The notes under the pieces were generated by a model that did no database searches, was not told the origin of the DNA, and saw nothing but the letters and a program-made list of their open reading frames with translations. This document shows, piece by piece, positions 1 to 5,735 of a stretch of 8,325 nt of DNA (the stretch's first letter is position 1; every line of letters starts with the position of its first letter). Position numbers and translations under genes: made by a program. The stretch is from an uncultured Solirubrobacteraceae bacterium (GTDB lineage Bacteria; Actinomycetota; Thermoleophilia; Solirubrobacterales; Solirubrobacteraceae), in assembly GCA_955652345.1 (NCBI GenBank), contig CATPBV010000111.1, positions 1-8,325 of the forward strand, given 5' to 3'.

Positions 1-1508
1 ACACGACCTATCCCCCCGAGGAGATCCGCTACCTCTGCACCGACGCGGCGGCGCGGGTGGCGATCGTCGAGCAGGCGTTCCTGGCGTCGATCCTGGAGGT
101 GCAGCGAGCGCTTCCGCAGCTCGAGCACGTGATCGTGGTCGACGGCGATGCTCCGGCGGGGACCATGTCGCTCGCCGAGATCGAGGGCTCAGATCCTGAA
201 TTCGACGTGTCAGCCGCTTCATCGGCGGTGGGTGCAGACGACGTCCTGACGCTGATCTACACCTCCGGCACGACCGGGCCGCCGAAGGGCGTGCAGCTCT
301 CACATCACAACGTCATGTACGCGGCGCAGGCGTTCGAGGAGCTGGTCGAGATGGAGCCTGGCAGTCGGGTGATCTCCTGGCTGCCGGCAGCGCACATCGC
401 CGAGCGCATGGCCCATCACTACATCCCGACGATCTATGCCGGCACGGTGACCTGCTGCCCGAATCCGCGCGAGGTCCTGTCGTATCTCCCGCAGGTGCGG
501 CCGACGTGGTTCTTCGCGGTTCCGCGGATCTGGGAGAAGCTGAAGGCCGGTCTCGACACGATGCTTGCGGCCCAGCCCGACGAGCAGCGGGTGCCGGCTC
601 AGAAAGGCCTCGAGGCGGCGATCGAGCGGGTCCGCCTGATTCAGCGACGCGAGCCGGTCCCGCCGGAGCTCGAGGCCGCTGTCACACAGGCAGACGAGCA
701 GATGTTCTCCAAATTGCGCGAGATGCTCGGACTCGATAAGGCGAAGATCGTCAACGTCGGCGCCGCTCCGACGCCGGTCGACGTCCTCGAATTCTTCCAC
801 GCGATCGGGATCCCGCTGGCGGAGCTGTGGGGGATGTCGGAGACGTGCGGGTTCGGCGCCTGCAACAGGCCCGGTGAGGTGAAGATCGGCACCGTCGGCC
901 CAGCCGCCCCCGGCGTGGAGCTCAAGCTCGCGCCCGACGGGGAGCTGCTGTGCCGAGGTGAATTCGTGATGCTCGGCTACCGCAACCAGCCCGGCAAGAC
1001 CTCAGAGGCGATCGATTCGGAAGGCTGGCTGCACACGGGAGACATTGGCGAGATCGACGACGAGGGCTACCTCAGGATCGTCGACCGCAAGAAGGAGATC
1101 ATCATCAACTCGGCCGGCAAGAACATGTCGCCCGCGAACATCGAGGCGGCGATCAAGTCCGGAAGCCCGCTGATCGGACAGGCATGCTGCATCGGTGACC
1201 GTCGGCCGTACAACACCGCGCTGATCGTGCTCGACGCTGACTTCGCGCCGCAGTGGGCGGGACAGTATGGGCTCGCCGAGCGGACGCTGAAGGAGCTTGC
1301 CGCCGAGCCGGAGGCCGTGGCTGCGGTGCAGGCCGGAATCGACGAGGCAAACTCGCACCTCGCTCGGGCCGAGCAGATCAAGAAGTTCACGATCGTCCCG
1401 GGCGACTGGGCGCCAGGCGGGGATGAGCTGACCCCGACGATGAAGCTCAAGCGTGCCCCGATCTCCGCCAAGTACAGCGCGGAGATCGAGGCGATGTACG
1501 CCGGCTAG
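1..1508 (+). CDS. Long-chain fatty-acid--CoA ligase (AMP-forming), 3' part, truncated by window edge
   Basis: Activates a fatty acid with ATP to an acyl-adenylate and transfers it to CoA, in the cytoplasm or at the inner membrane face. The frame is open from base 3 to the TAG at 1506-1508, and the translation before the first possible start (GTG at 57) already reads as family sequence (YPPEEIRYLCTDAAARVAIVE-like), so the gene begins outside the window. About 501 residues are visible; the family is usually near 600. Adenylate-forming motifs appear in order: P-loop YTSGTTGPPKG (258-290), WGMSE (828-842), TGD (1035-1043), the DRKKEIIINSAGKNMSP hinge (1083-1133), and TPTMKLKR near the C-terminus (1431-1454), whose first Lys (1443-1445) is the expected catalytic lysine. 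No key motif is damaged. The overall pattern resembles actinobacterial FadD15-type long-chain ligases; chain-length preference cannot be read from sequence. It converges on the sigma factor gene and shares its stop palindrome. Confidence 0.95.
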   Translation, partial: TTYPPEEIRYLCTDAAARVAIVEQAFLASILEVQRALPQLEHVIVVDGDAPAGTMSLAEIEGSDPEFDVSAASSAVGADDVLTLIYTSGTTGPPKGVQLSHHNVMYAAQAFEELVEMEPGSRVISWLPAAHIAERMAHHYIPTIYAGTVTCCPNPREVLSYLPQVRPTWFFAVPRIWEKLKAGLDTMLAAQPDEQRVPAQKGLEAAIERVRLIQRREPVPPELEAAVTQADEQMFSKLREMLGLDKAKIVNVGAAPTPVDVLEFFHAIGIPLAELWGMSETCGFGACNRPGEVKIGTVGPAAPGVELKLAPDGELLCRGEFVMLGYRNQPGKTSEAIDSEGWLHTGDIGEIDDEGYLRIVDRKKEIIINSAGKNMSPANIEAAIKSGSPLIGQACCIGDRRPYNTALIVLDADFAPQWAGQYGLAERTLKELAAEPEAVAAVQAGIDEANSHLARAEQIKKFTIVPGDWAPGGDELTPTMKLKRAPISAKYSAEIEAMYAG

Positions 1509-2866
1509 CCGCTGCCCGCAGCGGCGGAGGGCGAACCGCCGCTCGAGTCGCTCGAACTGCCGGCGCCGACCGAGTCTGCGCTCGTGCTCCCGCCGCAGGT
1601 CGGATCGGTCGTCGGGTCACAGCCCTGGTTGCCGCCGGTGGTCCCGCCGCCGGTGGTCGCACCGCAGGCCGGGTCGGTGGTGGGGTCGCACCCCGAGTTG
1701 CCGCCGGTCGTCCCGCCGCCGGTCGTCCCGCCACAGCTCGGGTCGGTCGAGGGGTCACAGCCAGTGTTCCCGCCGGTGGTTCCGCCGCACGTCGGGTCGG
1801 TCGACGGGTCACACCCCGGGTTCGTGCTCGTCGTCCCGCCGCAGCTCGGATCGGTCGGGTCGCAGCTGGGAGTGGTTCCTGGATCGGACGGCGTCTGATC
1901 GACGCTAGCTTGGGTCGCCATCGGCACAGGCGCCGGGCCCGCCGGCGGAGCCTTGCGCTTGTGCGGTTTCAACGGGTGCGTCCGCGACGACACTGTGAAG
2001 CTGGGGCCCGCGGGCGCTGCCGCGCGCGCGGGCCCTGCTCCCCTTCCGGCGCCCCCACCGGCTGTCCGCGGCTCGGGACGCACCGTCGCGCGAATGGGCG
2101 CGCTGTGCACGGGATGAAAGGCGCGCGCCAGCACTGGCCTGAGCTGATGCCCGCTGGCCTGGTGGACGATCGCGGCGAGCGGGACGGCGGTGGAGATCGC
2201 GGCTACGACGACAACGGCAAGCTTCGGCGCAAGCGGAGCCGCGGCGGGCGACGTCGGCGCAACGCGCGCGGCTCCGGCACCCACCCGCCGGGCCAGCCAT
2301 GCCACCGGGGCTGGGAGCACGGCACCCACCGCGGCCCGAACGGACACCCGGGCGCGATGCACCAATTGTCGGACGGCGCCTTCGCTGACGCCTAGTTCCA
2401 CGGCTATGGCCGCTGGGCTGAACCCATCAACCGCCGAGCGCAGCAGCGCCCGCCGCTGGCGATCGGGAAGCGAGGCGACGGCGCCGAGCGTCTCACGTAC
2501 GGCGGCTCGATGCTCCACCTCATCGTTGCCTGAACGATCCTCCCAACCGTCGGGCAGCGCGTCGTAGTCCCACCCCGATTTCCCGAGCTCGTTGAGCGCG
2601 ACGTTTCTCGCGATCGCGTATAGCCACGGCCGGAGCTCGCGCACCTCGGCGCCGCTCCGCAGCCACTGCATCGCCCGGATGAACGTCTGCTGCACCGCGT
2701 CTTCGGCACGCGGCCGCGACAGGTACTTCGAGCAGTGGCGTAGGAGGCTCGGACGGCACCGGGCCACGATCTCCGCGAACGCCACATCGCAGCCCGCTCG
2801 CGCCCGCTCGACCAGGAACGCGTCCGGCTTGCCCACTAGCACGGAGGGGGAGGTATCGGGGGTCAT
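1505..2866 (-). CDS. ECF-type sigma factor with transmembrane helix and exported Cys/Asp repeat tail
   Basis: A 453-residue extracytoplasmic-function sigma factor, more than twice the usual size of about 180-200 residues. Residues 20-96 are sigma region 2 (DAVQQTFIRAMQWL, then LRPWLYAIARNVALNELGK). Residues 122-178 are sigma region 4 with a helix-turn-helix (SPAAIAVELGVSEGAVRQL). Residues 213-233 form a hydrophobic segment that looks like one membrane helix. After it come a Pro/Ala/Arg/His-rich stretch (240-330) and five CDPxxDPxC-type repeats (335-424) separated by Gly/Thr linkers, ending in a Ser/Gly tail. With the DNA-binding part inside the cell, the tail would face outward. Fusion of an ECF sigma factor to a membrane and extracytoplasmic domain is known in several ECF groups; the function of this tail is inference. 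The ATG at 2866 is the first in-frame ATG after an in-frame TGA at about 2893-2895, but no clear Shine-Dalgarno sequence precedes it. No separate anti-sigma gene is visible next to it. Confidence 0.9.
   Translation of the reverse strand: MTPDTSPSVLVGKPDAFLVERARAGCDVAFAEIVARCRPSLLRHCSKYLSRPRAEDAVQQTFIRAMQWLRSGAEVRELRPWLYAIARNVALNELGKSGWDYDALPDGWEDRSGNDEVEHRAAVRETLGAVASLPDRQRRALLRSAVDGFSPAAIAVELGVSEGAVRQLVHRARVSVRAAVGAVLPAPVAWLARRVGAGAARVAPTSPAAAPLAPKLAVVVVAAISTAVPLAAIVHQASGHQLRPVLARAFHPVHSAPIRATVRPEPRTAGGGAGRGAGPARAAAPAGPSFTVSSRTHPLKPHKRKAPPAGPAPVPMATQASVDQTPSDPGTTPSCDPTDPSCGGTTSTNPGCDPSTDPTCGGTTGGNTGCDPSTDPSCGGTTGGGTTGGNSGCDPTTDPACGATTGGGTTGGNQGCDPTTDPTCGGSTSADSVGAGSSSDSSGGSPSAAAGSG
1595..1864 (-). 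repeat. Tandem repeats encoding five CDPxxDPxC motifs
   Basis: In-frame degenerate tandem repeats inside the 3' part of the sigma factor gene. The five units place Cys pairs at residues 335/342, 352/360, 370/378, 393/401 and 416/424. The spacing between first cysteines is 17, 18, 23 and 23 residues; the longer units gain an extra five-residue Gly/Thr block. All linker lengths keep the reading frame. The first unit is one residue shorter between its cysteines (CDPTDPSC). Confidence 0.85.
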
Positions 2867-2908
2867 CCAGTGACTATCGGCTCGGATCGTAAGTCACGTT
2901 GCGCGAGC

Positions 2909-2937
2909 CCTATACCTCCTGGACCAAAGTTCATAAA
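2909..2937 (-). promoter_or_regulatory. Possible promoter of the sigma factor gene
   Basis: An AT-rich patch (about 2911-2943) stands out in this GC-rich DNA just upstream of the sigma factor gene. Read on the minus strand it offers TATAGG (2914-2909) as a -10 and TTATGA (2936-2931) or TTTATG (2937-2932) as a weak -35, with a 16-17 nt spacer. The predicted transcript would start near 2902 and have a leader of about 36 nt. A TGAAC in the same patch (2934-2930) resembles an ECF -35 core, so autoregulation is conceivable. An AGGAGGT here (2919-2913) is too far from the ATG to be its ribosome binding site. Confidence 0.25.
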
Positions 2938-2941
2938 CATT

Positions 2942-3124
2942 TCACCCTCCTCCGCCGCCCACCGTGCCGATGGCGCCGGCCGACCAGGTCCAGCGGCCGT
3001 GCTTGCCGAAGGTCACGGTGCCGCTCGCTCGATCGCGCGCGCGGTTGAACTTGCCCGACACACACGGAACACCCGCCGCGACGGCGCCCTGTACGCGGCG
3101 GGAGATGAACGAAAGTCCAGGCAT
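2942..3124 (-). CDS. Small protein of unknown function, 60 aa
   Basis: Not recognised. A 60-codon frame starts at ATG 3124 and ends at TGA 2942-2944. Support for it being real is a strong Shine-Dalgarno AAGGAG five bases before the ATG, and G or C at about four fifths of codon third positions, as in the neighbouring genes. A GTG directly before the ATG (3127) is a less likely start because it lies only two bases from the Shine-Dalgarno. The protein is basic in its first half, has one Cys (residue 21), no clear signal peptide and no membrane helix, and ends in a run of five glycines. The segment FNRARDRASGTVTF followed by a WTWSA stretch recalls the C-terminal strands of small actinobacterial exported beta-sandwich proteins, so it could be the remnant of a longer gene; that is inference. 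It lies 75 bp upstream of the sigma factor gene and 87 bp downstream of the lipoprotein gene, all on the same strand. Confidence 0.55.
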   Translation of the reverse strand: MPGLSFISRRVQGAVAAGVPCVSGKFNRARDRASGTVTFGKHGRWTWSAGAIGTVGGGGG

Positions 3125-3135
3125 CACAGCTCCTT
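3125..3135 (-). promoter_or_regulatory. Ribosome binding site of the 60-aa gene
   Basis: On the minus strand AAGGAG occupies 3135-3130, followed by a five-base spacer and ATG at 3124. It is the best Shine-Dalgarno match seen in the window and is the main reason for choosing ATG 3124 over the adjacent GTG 3127. Confidence 0.55.
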
Positions 3136-3144
3136 CTCGGTTGC

Positions 3145-3159
3145 GTCTCTACCTGAGAC
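3145..3159. promoter_or_regulatory. Small inverted repeat GTCTC-N5-GAGAC
   Basis: Perfect 5-bp arms (3145-3149 and 3155-3159) with a 5-base centre, placed just upstream of the ribosome binding site of the 60-aa gene. It could be an operator half-site pair or a leader hairpin, but the arms are short enough to arise by chance. Confidence 0.2.
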
Positions 3160-3162
3160 AGA

Positions 3163-3200
3163 CAAGCGGCCTGAAAATCACGCTGGCCCGCTTGCTTTTG
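3163..3200 (-). terminator. Hairpin, candidate terminator after the stalked lipoprotein gene
   Basis: The arms CAAGCGG (3163-3169) and CCGCTTG (3188-3194) pair perfectly. After a one-base bulge (3187) two further C-G pairs extend the stem (3170-3171 with 3185-3186), leaving a 13-base loop. The hairpin lies 17 bases beyond the stop codon of the lipoprotein gene. On the plus strand it is followed by CTTTTG; on the minus strand the following tract is only moderately T-rich (TCTGTCT). It could therefore act in either direction, and in the direction needed for the lipoprotein gene it is imperfect. Confidence 0.45.
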
Positions 3201-3211
3201 CGCCGAATGCC

Positions 3212-3976
3212 CTAACCCGCAGCTCTGAACACGATCACGGTGCTGAAGCTCGACCCGTCCACCTGATACGCGTAACACCCAGGACCACGTACTCGTGTGA
3301 ACGACAGCCACGCCCTGCCTTGTCCCGGCACCGATGGGGTATTGCTGCCCGGCGCCAGGAGCTGGAGCTCGTCGTACGGACTGCGGCCCTCGCCGAAACC
3401 GACCGCGCCGGGCCCGCCCAGCTGGTGGCCACGAATCAGTATCGGGCCGAGGTAGCTGGTCGCCGCGACCCAGGTCACGCGTGCGGCCTTCCAGACGCTG
3501 CCGATGAACGGAGACAGCATCACGGAGGGCGAGCCGAGCGCCTTAACCGGTCCGCTCCCGGCCGACACCCGACAAGCGACTGGAAGGTGAAGCGGACGAC
3601 GCAGCGAGGCTGGCACCGCGCCGCCGCACTGAGCTGAGCACAGCTCATACGTGCCGTAGCCGGTCGTGGCCCTCAGCCCGGCGGGCGCCGGCGGCGTCCC
3701 AGCGGGTGGGGGAGACGGAGCGGTCTGGACCGACCCGGTCGAGGTCGCCTGATTCGCGGGGGTGGGCTTGCGGTACCTGTGGCGGTGATGCGCGGGCGGC
3801 CGGCGTTGGGTGGTGGAGCTGGTGGGGGACGTCGTGGGCGCGGCAGTCCCCGAGCTGGCGGACGTGGGCGAGTGACTCGACGCGCCACAGCCTGCAAGCG
3901 CGAGCGTCGAGGACAGCACCGCCAATGCCCGCCCAAGGCCGGACCCTGCCTGTAGCCTGGATGCCCGGCAGTCCAT
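3212..3976 (-). CDS. Putative lipoprotein with Ser/Thr/Pro-rich stalk, unknown function
   Basis: A 254-residue predicted lipoprotein. Residues 1-30 form a lipoprotein signal peptide: basic residues R4, R7 and R16, a hydrophobic core, then the lipobox LALAGC with lipidation expected at Cys30. Residues 31-100 are low complexity (Ser/Thr/Pro/Ala with a His/Arg patch HHRHRYRK at 63-70), like a stalk that spans the cell wall. Residues 105-254 form a compact domain with Cys113, Cys117, Cys135 and Cys234, ending GPGCYAYQVDGSSFSTVIVF, a terminal pattern I associate with small exported actinobacterial domains of unknown function. No catalytic motif is seen. The ATG at 3976 is preferred because later in-frame TTG or GTG starts would leave too short a signal peptide. 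It follows the second hydrolase gene by 24 nt, so co-transcription is likely, and it may be an accessory or polymer-binding surface protein. Confidence 0.85.
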   Translation of the reverse strand: MDCRASRLQAGSGLGRALAVLSSTLALAGCGASSHSPTSASSGTAAPTTSPTSSTTQRRPPAHHRHRYRKPTPANQATSTGSVQTAPSPPPAGTPPAPAGLRATTGYGTYELCSAQCGGAVPASLRRPLHLPVACRVSAGSGPVKALGSPSVMLSPFIGSVWKAARVTWVAATSYLGPILIRGHQLGGPGAVGFGEGRSPYDELQLLAPGSNTPSVPGQGRAWLSFTRVRGPGCYAYQVDGSSFSTVIVFRAAG

Positions 3977-4000
3977 CCGGCCTACCGTAGCGAAGGCCGG
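3977..4000 (-). promoter_or_regulatory. Hairpin exactly filling the intergenic gap
   Basis: Perfect 7-bp inverted repeat CCGGCCT (3977-3983) and AGGCCGG (3994-4000) with a 10-base loop. It begins directly after the stop codon of the hydrolase gene (4003-4001 on the minus strand) and ends directly before the ATG of the lipoprotein gene (3976). There is no T-run after it, so it is not a classical intrinsic terminator. Its position would sequester the weak GGTAGG ribosome-binding candidate of the lipoprotein gene, which suggests translational coupling or tuning. Confidence 0.45.
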
Positions 4001-5710
4001 CTACTGCAGGGTGATCTGGACGCTGCGGCTCGTCGCCGTCAGCGGCCCCGACGGCGACAGGCGTGGATCGCCAGATGGATAGCTCCACATGATCCTGACC
4101 GTGCCGCTACCCGGAAACCTGATCGGCAGATCGAAGTAGCACCCGCTCGTGAGATTCACGGTCTGTACGGCCGTGAACGGACCGCCCGAGCTTGGCTGGA
4201 ACTGGATCTCCGCCGACTGCGGCTGGCCAGTGTCCAGCGCCGCGAACGGGGCTGGGCGCACGCATCCCCAGACCTCCAGCGCCTGCCCGATCGATCCGGA
4301 CGTGACCGGCATGTAGAGGGGTATCCGCCAGGCAGCGTACGTCGGCTTCGGGGTCATGTTGTAGTTGAGCAGACCGCTCGCGAACCCGCCCCAGTCCGTC
4401 GACTTGTTGGCGGGCACGGCGTCGGCGAGCAGGTACTGGTCGAAGCTGACGATGCGGGGATCGCGCCACGAGATGTACTCGGCCCAGTTCAGGTAGTAGG
4501 CGGCAGTCGCTTGCGTAGGCCACGGATAGCGCTTGCCTCCGGGCTCGATTTGGTTGTCGTGCTTGGGCGGCGTAGTGATATAGCCGAACTCGGTGTCGTA
4601 GATCGGGAGCTTGCGGTGCGAGCCGTAGGCGAGCTGGACCCGGTCGAGCGCGCGCTCGAGCAGCCGGATCTCACCGAGCGATGAATAACCGGGGTCGGGC
4701 TGCGCCTCCTTGTTGGGCGGGTACCAGCGCATGTACGGATGATCCGAGAACGCGGTGGCCTTGAACAGGCCGGGGTGGCGTGCAGCGAAGCCGCGAGCCG
4801 TCCCGGGGCACCCGCGCAGCCTCGCGGCGCTGCCGCGCAGGGGTCGGTAGCGGGAGTCCAGGCAATACAGGGCGCGCAGGAAAGGCAGGGGCTTCATCCC
4901 GTTGAACTGGCCGAAGCCCGCGGACCCTCGCGGCGCCACTTCACCGAAGATGATCGAGTCGTGACCGTGCCCCGTCCCCGCAAGCGCAGTCCACGCGGCG
5001 TCGACGAGGTTCCGGTACAGCAGTGGGCTGAACTCGACTCCGGGGTGGCCGGGCAGCGCCTGCGGCGCCAAGCTCGGCCCATAGTTCGGCTCGTTCCAGA
5101 TCGACCAGAAGCTGACCCGCGGCAGAGGCGTCGTGGAGCCCCGGGGGACGTACGTGCCGCTGTAGCGCGTCGCGACCGCCCGCGCGAACAGCCCGTACAG
5201 ACGTGCGTTCGGCTCCCAGTTGCGGTGTGGGCCGGTCTTGGTCCTCGGAGATCCGGGGCCAACCGCCCACAGGGGAGTGGTGCTCAAGGCGCCGTCGAGG
5301 TCGAGATTGACCTGGATCCCGTCGGCCTGGGCGGCGCGGATGACCGCATCGAACGGACGCCAGTTCGCCGCCGGATATGCGGCCGGGTTGGCGGCGTTGA
5401 AACGTCTGGGTGGCCTACGGGAGTTCGGAGCCGGAGCGATCTGGCTCCAGGTGGCGTCGAATCGGATCATGGTCACCCCGAGCAGGCGCAGATTCGAGAG
5501 CTCGCCCACGGGGTTGCTGAACAACGCCGGTTGATCCTCGAACATGCCGACCAGCGGATTCGAGGCGGCCGCCCGAGCCGGCACGAAGGCGAGCAGCGCC
5601 GCGGCGAACGCGGTCGCGAGCAAGCCGAGAGATCTGAAGGATCGCAAAGCCATGGCAGCAGAAACTCGCGCGGCCGGTCGAAGTTGCGCCCAGCCTTCGA
5701 CATGGCGCAT
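4001..5710 (-). CDS. Secreted clan GH-A glycoside hydrolase-like protein (GH39/PslG-like), paralog 1
   Basis: A 569-residue exported hydrolase-like protein. The start at ATG 5710 is chosen because GGAGG lies six bases upstream and it begins 25 nt after the previous gene's stop; a longer frame to 5839 would overlap that gene. ATG 5653 (residue 20) is an alternative with a more standard signal peptide but no Shine-Dalgarno. A hydrophobic segment (28-49) ending VPARAAA is a Sec signal without lipobox, so the mature protein should be released. The catalytic domain (about 50-470) has SFWSIWNEPNYG with Glu207 as expected acid/base, SDHPY (His324), and YDTEFGY with Glu374 as expected nucleophile: the clan GH-A retaining layout of GH5 and GH39. 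Cys283 and Cys301 may pair. Residues about 477-569 look like a beta-sandwich accessory domain containing WGCVRPAPF and MWSYPSG. The substrate is unknown; an envelope or exopolysaccharide glycan is likely from family context. Confidence 0.85.
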   Translation of the reverse strand: MRHVEGWAQLRPAARVSAAMALRSFRSLGLLATAFAAALLAFVPARAAASNPLVGMFEDQPALFSNPVGELSNLRLLGVTMIRFDATWSQIAPAPNSRRPPRRFNAANPAAYPAANWRPFDAVIRAAQADGIQVNLDLDGALSTTPLWAVGPGSPRTKTGPHRNWEPNARLYGLFARAVATRYSGTYVPRGSTTPLPRVSFWSIWNEPNYGPSLAPQALPGHPGVEFSPLLYRNLVDAAWTALAGTGHGHDSIIFGEVAPRGSAGFGQFNGMKPLPFLRALYCLDSRYRPLRGSAARLRGCPGTARGFAARHPGLFKATAFSDHPYMRWYPPNKEAQPDPGYSSLGEIRLLERALDRVQLAYGSHRKLPIYDTEFGYITTPPKHDNQIEPGGKRYPWPTQATAAYYLNWAEYISWRDPRIVSFDQYLLADAVPANKSTDWGGFASGLLNYNMTPKPTYAAWRIPLYMPVTSGSIGQALEVWGCVRPAPFAALDTGQPQSAEIQFQPSSGGPFTAVQTVNLTSGCYFDLPIRFPGSGTVRIMWSYPSGDPRLSPSGPLTATSRSVQITLQ

Positions 5711-5721
5711 ACCCCGCCTCC
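5711..5721 (-). promoter_or_regulatory. Ribosome binding site of hydrolase paralog 1
   Basis: On the minus strand GGAGG (5721-5717) stands six bases before ATG 5710. It lies between the stop of paralog 2 (5736) and this start, fixing the likely start and supporting translation from a shared mRNA. Confidence 0.55.
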
Positions 5722-5735
5722 GAGCCCGTCGCAGG

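Noticed and set aside
1595..1864. CRISPR-like array
   Set aside because: The repeats are degenerate, in-frame, have no unique spacers of constant length, and encode protein repeats.
1584..1898. Repetitive plus-strand frame rich in Val/Pro
   Set aside because: It is the antisense reading of the CDPxxDPxC repeat array; the minus-strand frame continues a complete sigma factor.
2913..2919. AGGAGGT on the minus strand as ribosome binding site of the sigma factor gene
   Set aside because: It is about 46 bases from ATG 2866, and an in-frame TGA between them excludes a longer version of the gene.
2870..3637. Plus-strand open frame (255 codons) across the sigma upstream region and the lipoprotein gene
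   Set aside because: Crosses the 60-aa gene, a candidate terminator and the conserved half of the lipoprotein gene; no domain, no ribosome binding site, and unlikely composition.
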